Part shown: in pieces, positions 60,623 through 64,000 of the stretch
How the letters are laid out: the number at the start of each line of letters is the position of its first letter
Position numbering within the stretch: the stretch's first letter is position 1
Source: Janthinobacterium sp. SUN073
GTDB lineage: Bacteria > Pseudomonadota > Gammaproteobacteria > Burkholderiales > Burkholderiaceae_D
Assembly: GCF_030397665.1 (NCBI RefSeq)
Contig: NZ_JAPUBT010000003.1
Location: forward strand, 1 to 64,000
Direction: 5' to 3'
DNA: 64,000 nucleotides
Made by a program: the position numbers and the translations under genes
Notes under the pieces: generated by a model
The model's input: the letters and a program-made list of their open reading frames with translations, nothing else
What the model was told of the DNA's origin: nothing
Databases searched by the model: none

Positions 60623-62977
60623 TTAGTTTTCCGCCGTGACGGCCACGCCGCCCGGCACAAAGCTGACCCGGCCATCGCGGTAGCGCACCAGCACCACCAC
60701 CTTGGCATCCCGCAATTGACCGTGCTGCACGGCCGGCAAATAGGTCCAGCGCTTGACGCTATCGAGCAGCACCTTGTTGAGCATCGGCTCCATCGGCAAC
60801 TCGGCCGCCGCATGCGTCAGCGTGCCATCTGCCGCGATGGTCAGGGTCAGGCGGTTTTCGCCCGTCGCATGCTTTGCATCGAGCACGCCATAGTCGACCG
60901 TCGTCATCGTCTCGCGCTGCACGCCGCCGACCTGGTCACGCAGGGGCGGCATGGCCTGGAGTTTTTGCGCCAGCAGCGCGCCATCGGCGAGCGCCTTGTC
61001 CCAGCGTTTCTGGTAGGCGCCCGGTTGGGCCAGGCGCAACACCCTGGCGTTCAGGTCCATGCGCTGCATCGTGCGGGCGACGCCGTTGTCCGTCGGTTCG
61101 CCCGGTTCCGCCGGTATGGCGTTCTGCACGGCATAACGGTAAGCCGTCAGCCGCGCCAGCGCCACCAGATTGACGGCGTCGCGCTCATCGCCGCCGCGCA
61201 GCAGCGCCGTGGCCGCGATGCCCAGCCAGGCCACGCCATCGCTGGGGCGCGCCCACACGGCTTGCTCGAAATACTGGCGCGCCGCCTGCGGTTCATTCAG
61301 GCTCAGGTGCATGCGCCCCATGGCCGCGGCCGCCAGATAGTCGCGCGGGTCGGCTTGCAACTTGTCGAGATAGGTAGCCGACAATTCGGGGGTGTAGCCC
61401 GGCATCGCCCCCAGCCCTTCCATCAGGGTGGTGAGCAGCCGGATGCGCGTCGGGTCGCCAGCGTAGCCGGACGGCTTTTCTTCGCCAGCCCGGTACAGCA
61501 GTTGCAAGCCACGCGTAACGGCGTCGTCGTCGCCCTTGCTGACCGCTTGCGACAAGCTGCGCACGGCCTTGCGCGCATCGGACGGGTAGAAGCCGGCCGC
61601 CTTGCGCGGGCGCCAGCGAAATACTTCCAGGCCAGCCGCCTGCTCGGCTTGCGCCTGCAGGTTGGCCTTGTCCTTGGCTTCATCGGGCGACGAGGTCCAG
61701 GCCGTAAAGCCGATCAGGAACAGCACGATCAGCAGCACCACCACGGCCCAGCCCTTGCCCGTGATACCACCACCAGTATTGCCCGCCACATTGCCAGCGG
61801 GGATGGCGGCGGGCGCCTGCCCCGGCGCCGTATGGTGCGCGCCGCGCGCGCTGCGCTGCGACGGCTGAGACTGCGCCAGTATCTGCTGCTGCGCCTGCAC
61901 GGACGCTTGCCCGGCCGCGACGATGACTTTGTCGCGCGCGCAGGCGGCGCAACCCTGGCCCGCAAAATGCTGGTGTTCGGGATTCACGGCGCAAACGACC
62001 AACTTGCCGCCGCTGCGCTGTGCATAACCGCGCAGCAACTGCGCCCAGTCCGCCGCCGACGGCCGCTGCGGTTGCGGCGACGGCGCAAAGGCGCGGTCGA
62101 ACATGGCGCGCAGCTCGGGCGGCATCAGCGCGTGGCCGCTGGTGGCGTTCGGCGCCAGCTGCTTGTGGCGTTTGACGCCATACGCATAGCAGCCATCGCG
62201 GATGCGCCCGGGAATATCGGTCGCCACTTGCGCATTGCCGGGCCGCCCGCTGTACGGGTGGATGCCAAAATTGAGCAATTGGAAGATGACGACGGCCAGC
62301 GCAAAACGGTCTTGCGCCATTTCCGTGCCCGCCGGCATGCCCTTGCGCTGGAATTCCGGCGCCAGGTAGTCGGCCGTGAATTGCTCGGCAGGAAAGCGCT
62401 CCGCATGGCCCTGGATGCTGAAGCCATCGCAATCGAGCATGGCGATGTACAGCGAATCGCGATAGAAACGCAGGTTCACGGGCTTTAAATCGACCACGTA
62501 ATGCTGCTGTTGGTGCAAGGCATCGATGACGGCGGCCAGGTTGGCGGCCAGGGTCAGCTTGGGACCGAGTCCCGTGGGCAAGCCGGCCGCGCGCGCCTGC
62601 CGCTCCTGCATGATCTGTTCCAGCTCGGCCGTTTGCGCCATGTCCAGCAGGGGCATGACGAAACCGGCAAAGCCGCCCTGGCCATCGAACACGGCCGCTT
62701 GCGGCCAGGCGATCTGCACGTAGCGCTTGCCGTTTTCCAGCTGGTCGGGCAGCTCGGGCGACAATTCCAGCATCGCTTCGAGCTTGCGCCGGTTGGCGGC
62801 CCGGTCCAGGTGCGGGTGGTACAGCTTGGCGACCTGCGCAGGTGCGCCAGGCAACAGATACACGCTGCCCGCGCCACCGCTTTTAATCAGTTTGCCCAGC
62901 ACCAGCGTACGGACTTTATCCAGCCAGATCTTGCCGCCCGGACTCAGGCCCGGCGTCACGCCTTGCTTGCGGCTCAT
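60623..62977 (-). CDS. Kinase-like protein fused to TM, TPR-like and TonB-C-like regions
   Basis: A 784-residue fusion. Residues 24-320 are a protein-kinase domain: Gly loop IKSGGAGSVY (31-40), Lys51, catalytic VVDLKPVN (Asp163, Asn168) and DCDG (182-185) in place of DFG. Residues 329-346 look like a zinc ribbon (C-x5-H-x-H, CAAC). A low-complexity linker leads to one membrane helix (410-427). Then come TPR-like helices (about 520-620) and a C-terminal stretch (690-770, LTLTIAADGTLTHA and KVLLDSVKRWTYLPAV) like the TonB/TolA C-terminal fold. The kinase should be cytoplasmic and the rest periplasmic. It is ATGA-coupled to the PP2C gene. Confidence 0.85.
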   Translation of the reverse strand: MSRKQGVTPGLSPGGKIWLDKVRTLVLGKLIKSGGAGSVYLLPGAPAQVAKLYHPHLDRAANRRKLEAMLELSPELPDQLENGKRYVQIAWPQAAVFDGQGGFAGFVMPLLDMAQTAELEQIMQERQARAAGLPTGLGPKLTLAANLAAVIDALHQQQHYVVDLKPVNLRFYRDSLYIAMLDCDGFSIQGHAERFPAEQFTADYLAPEFQRKGMPAGTEMAQDRFALAVVIFQLLNFGIHPYSGRPGNAQVATDIPGRIRDGCYAYGVKRHKQLAPNATSGHALMPPELRAMFDRAFAPSPQPQRPSAADWAQLLRGYAQRSGGKLVVCAVNPEHQHFAGQGCAACARDKVIVAAGQASVQAQQQILAQSQPSQRSARGAHHTAPGQAPAAIPAGNVAGNTGGGITGKGWAVVVLLIVLFLIGFTAWTSSPDEAKDKANLQAQAEQAAGLEVFRWRPRKAAGFYPSDARKAVRSLSQAVSKGDDDAVTRGLQLLYRAGEEKPSGYAGDPTRIRLLTTLMEGLGAMPGYTPELSATYLDKLQADPRDYLAAAAMGRMHLSLNEPQAARQYFEQAVWARPSDGVAWLGIAATALLRGGDERDAVNLVALARLTAYRYAVQNAIPAEPGEPTDNGVARTMQRMDLNARVLRLAQPGAYQKRWDKALADGALLAQKLQAMPPLRDQVGGVQRETMTTVDYGVLDAKHATGENRLTLTIAADGTLTHAAAELPMEPMLNKVLLDSVKRWTYLPAVQHGQLRDAKVVVLVRYRDGRVSFVPGGVAVTAEN

Positions 62978-63732
62978 GCGCGCAAGGCCAGCAGCAGGGT
63001 CTTGTCATCACCCGTGATCTGGTGCGTGCGCGGGTCGGCCAGCGTGGACGCCAGCGCCGCATTGCCCAGTTCCACGCTGTCGACCGTGCGCAGATAGCCT
63101 TGCACGGCATCCATGAACGGCGCATACAGCGAACCATTGTTCTTGCTCATGGCAAAGGGCATGCAGCCGTCCGACATCAGCACCACGCCGCGCACGGACT
63201 GGGGAATCGGCAACAGACGCAGCTGTTCGCGCCAGCGCTCGCCGCTGATGAAATATGTTTCGTTGGCGTATTCGCCGTTGGCAGGCAGCGAGATCAGTTC
63301 GCCGCCGTCAATCAGCTGCGCCACGCCCAGGCCATCGCCCAGGTGGAAAAAGAAGCCCTTATCCGCGCCCATGACCACGCCGACGACGGTAGAAGCGTAG
63401 TCATCCAGCGTGGCGTTGGCGGCGCGGGCGATGTCGTCCAGCGCGGCGCGGATCTGCGCCAGGGTGCCCGCCAGCGCGCCGTCATGCAAATCCTGCACGG
63501 TGGCGCCCTGTTCCAGCCGGCCGGCCAGCGCCTGCACGGTTTGCGCGGCCACAAACTGCGCGCCCTGTTCGCTGAGCCTGGCCGAACCGGCGCCATCGCA
63601 GACGATGGCCACCAGCACGCCGTTGACGATGGCATGCGCGTGCGCATCCTGACAAGGGATGGCTTTATCCAGGTGCGCCTTGCCGGTGACGGACGCGCCG
63701 AACACGCGCCAGGTATTCTGTACCGCAGTCAT
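62974..63732 (-). CDS. PP2C-family serine/threonine phosphatase
   Basis: A 252-residue PPM/PP2C phosphatase. FGASVTGKAHLDKAIPCQDAH holds the first metal-binding Asp region, VAIVCDGAGSARLSEQGAQF the DG(A)G-type metal loop (Asp46, Gly47), and GVVLMSDGCMPFA with the SDG motif and TGDDKTLLLALRA the last aspartates. It should reverse the action of the neighbouring kinase. It overlaps the kinase gene (ATGA) and follows the VWA gene by 14 bases, forming the known VWA-PP2C-kinase triad. A C-terminal low-conserved stretch is short. Confidence 0.9.
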   Translation of the reverse strand: MTAVQNTWRVFGASVTGKAHLDKAIPCQDAHAHAIVNGVLVAIVCDGAGSARLSEQGAQFVAAQTVQALAGRLEQGATVQDLHDGALAGTLAQIRAALDDIARAANATLDDYASTVVGVVMGADKGFFFHLGDGLGVAQLIDGGELISLPANGEYANETYFISGERWREQLRLLPIPQSVRGVVLMSDGCMPFAMSKNNGSLYAPFMDAVQGYLRTVDSVELGNAALASTLADPRTHQITGDDKTLLLALRA

Positions 63733-63746
63733 GGATCAGCGGGCTT

Positions 63747-64000
63747 TCACGTATTGACGACAGACCAGCCATCCGTCGAAGCCAGCTGCGCCTGCGCACC
63801 GGGACGCGATTGCGACACCACCTGCATGCTGGCGCTCAGCCACAGGAACAGTTCGCGGAACTGCAAGCCTTTCAGCTGCTTCACGCCCCGCTCGCCACGG
63901 CTGGAAAACTGCCCCAGGGTATCGATATTCGCGTTGTCGCCCACGGCGATGGGGAAGATCGCCACTTTATTCGCCTGCTCGGCCACGCGCGCCTGTTCGG
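63747..64000 (-). CDS. VWA-domain protein (TerY-type), partial at window edge
   Basis: The 3' part of a gene that continues beyond the window. The visible end includes VAEQANKVAIFPIAVGDNANIDTLGQFSSRGERGVKQLKGLQFRELFLWLSASMQVVSQSRPGA, which matches the C-terminal half of TerY-like VWA domains (FPIGVGDxA...L..FS...P..L.G..F.ELF.WLS.S...VS.S.PG). VWA proteins of this type act with PP2C and kinase partners. Its metal-binding MIDAS motif lies outside the window. An internal GTG at 63986 is only a false start; the frame is open to base 64000. Confidence 0.85.
   Translation of the reverse strand, partial: EQARVAEQANKVAIFPIAVGDNANIDTLGQFSSRGERGVKQLKGLQFRELFLWLSASMQVVSQSRPGAQAQLASTDGWSVVNT

Noticed and set aside
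59438..62488. A 1016-codon rightward open frame antisense to the MORN and kinase genes
   Set aside because: It has His/Arg/Gly-rich low-complexity translation, no family motif and no ribosome site, and it lies opposite well-supported genes. It is a by-product of high GC.

Overview
The window looks like chromosomal DNA of a GC-rich betaproteobacterium, most likely Oxalobacteraceae (Janthinobacterium/Duganella/Massilia type). This is an inference from the gene families and coding style: an exosortase-A (XrtA) associated exopolysaccharide cluster with PrsK/PrsR regulators, an LpxO-type lipid A hydroxylase, PurT, a FecI/FecR/TonB-receptor iron module, and dense ATGA-overlapping operons. No rRNA, tRNA or CRISPR array was seen.

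Layout. 1-4.1 kb is an accessory edge: the 3' end of an IS3-family element cuts a tyrosine-recombinase gene, followed by small orphan genes, a MepB-family gene and a broken second copy of the MepB 3' end. 4.2-5.6 kb holds a TfoX-N protein and a D-lactate dehydrogenase. 5.6-26.2 kb is a large XrtA-type polysaccharide locus: O-acetylation genes (MBOAT plus two tandem SGNH-like partners), glycosyltransferases, a flippase, an O-antigen-ligase-like polymerase, a deacetylase, an asparagine-synthase-like amidotransferase, a PLP decarboxylase, an acyl-CoA ligase, an acyl carrier protein, a GNAT-like protein and two XrtA-associated hydrolases. 26.2-28.6 kb has two small soluble proteins and purT. 28.7-32.8 kb is a Fur-box-headed sigma/anti-sigma/TonB-receptor iron uptake unit. 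32.8-44.5 kb is mixed housekeeping: VOC protein, membrane proteins, chemoreceptor, thioesterase, lpxO, ferredoxin, M13 peptidase, lipoprotein, hemerythrin. 44.5-49.3 kb carries the XrtA regulators prsR and prsK and the initiating sugar transferase, about 18 kb away from the main polysaccharide genes. nadB follows.

51.2-56.4 kb is a second accessory patch, lower in GC in its right part: a Suppressor-of-fused protein, a decayed sigma/anti-sigma pair, DUF1444-like and DUF4261 proteins, and a Cys-rich mini-protein. 56.7-64.0 kb is one compact leftward operon that runs off the window: VWA protein, PP2C phosphatase, a kinase fused through one membrane helix to TPR-like and TonB-C-like periplasmic regions, then three tandem secreted MORN/YwqK-repeat proteins. 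The first three proteins match the known VWA-PP2C-kinase (TerY-P) phosphorylation triad. The transmembrane kinase fusion and the three secreted repeat proteins look like an uncharacterised trans-envelope branch of that theme and are the best candidate here for an undescribed system.
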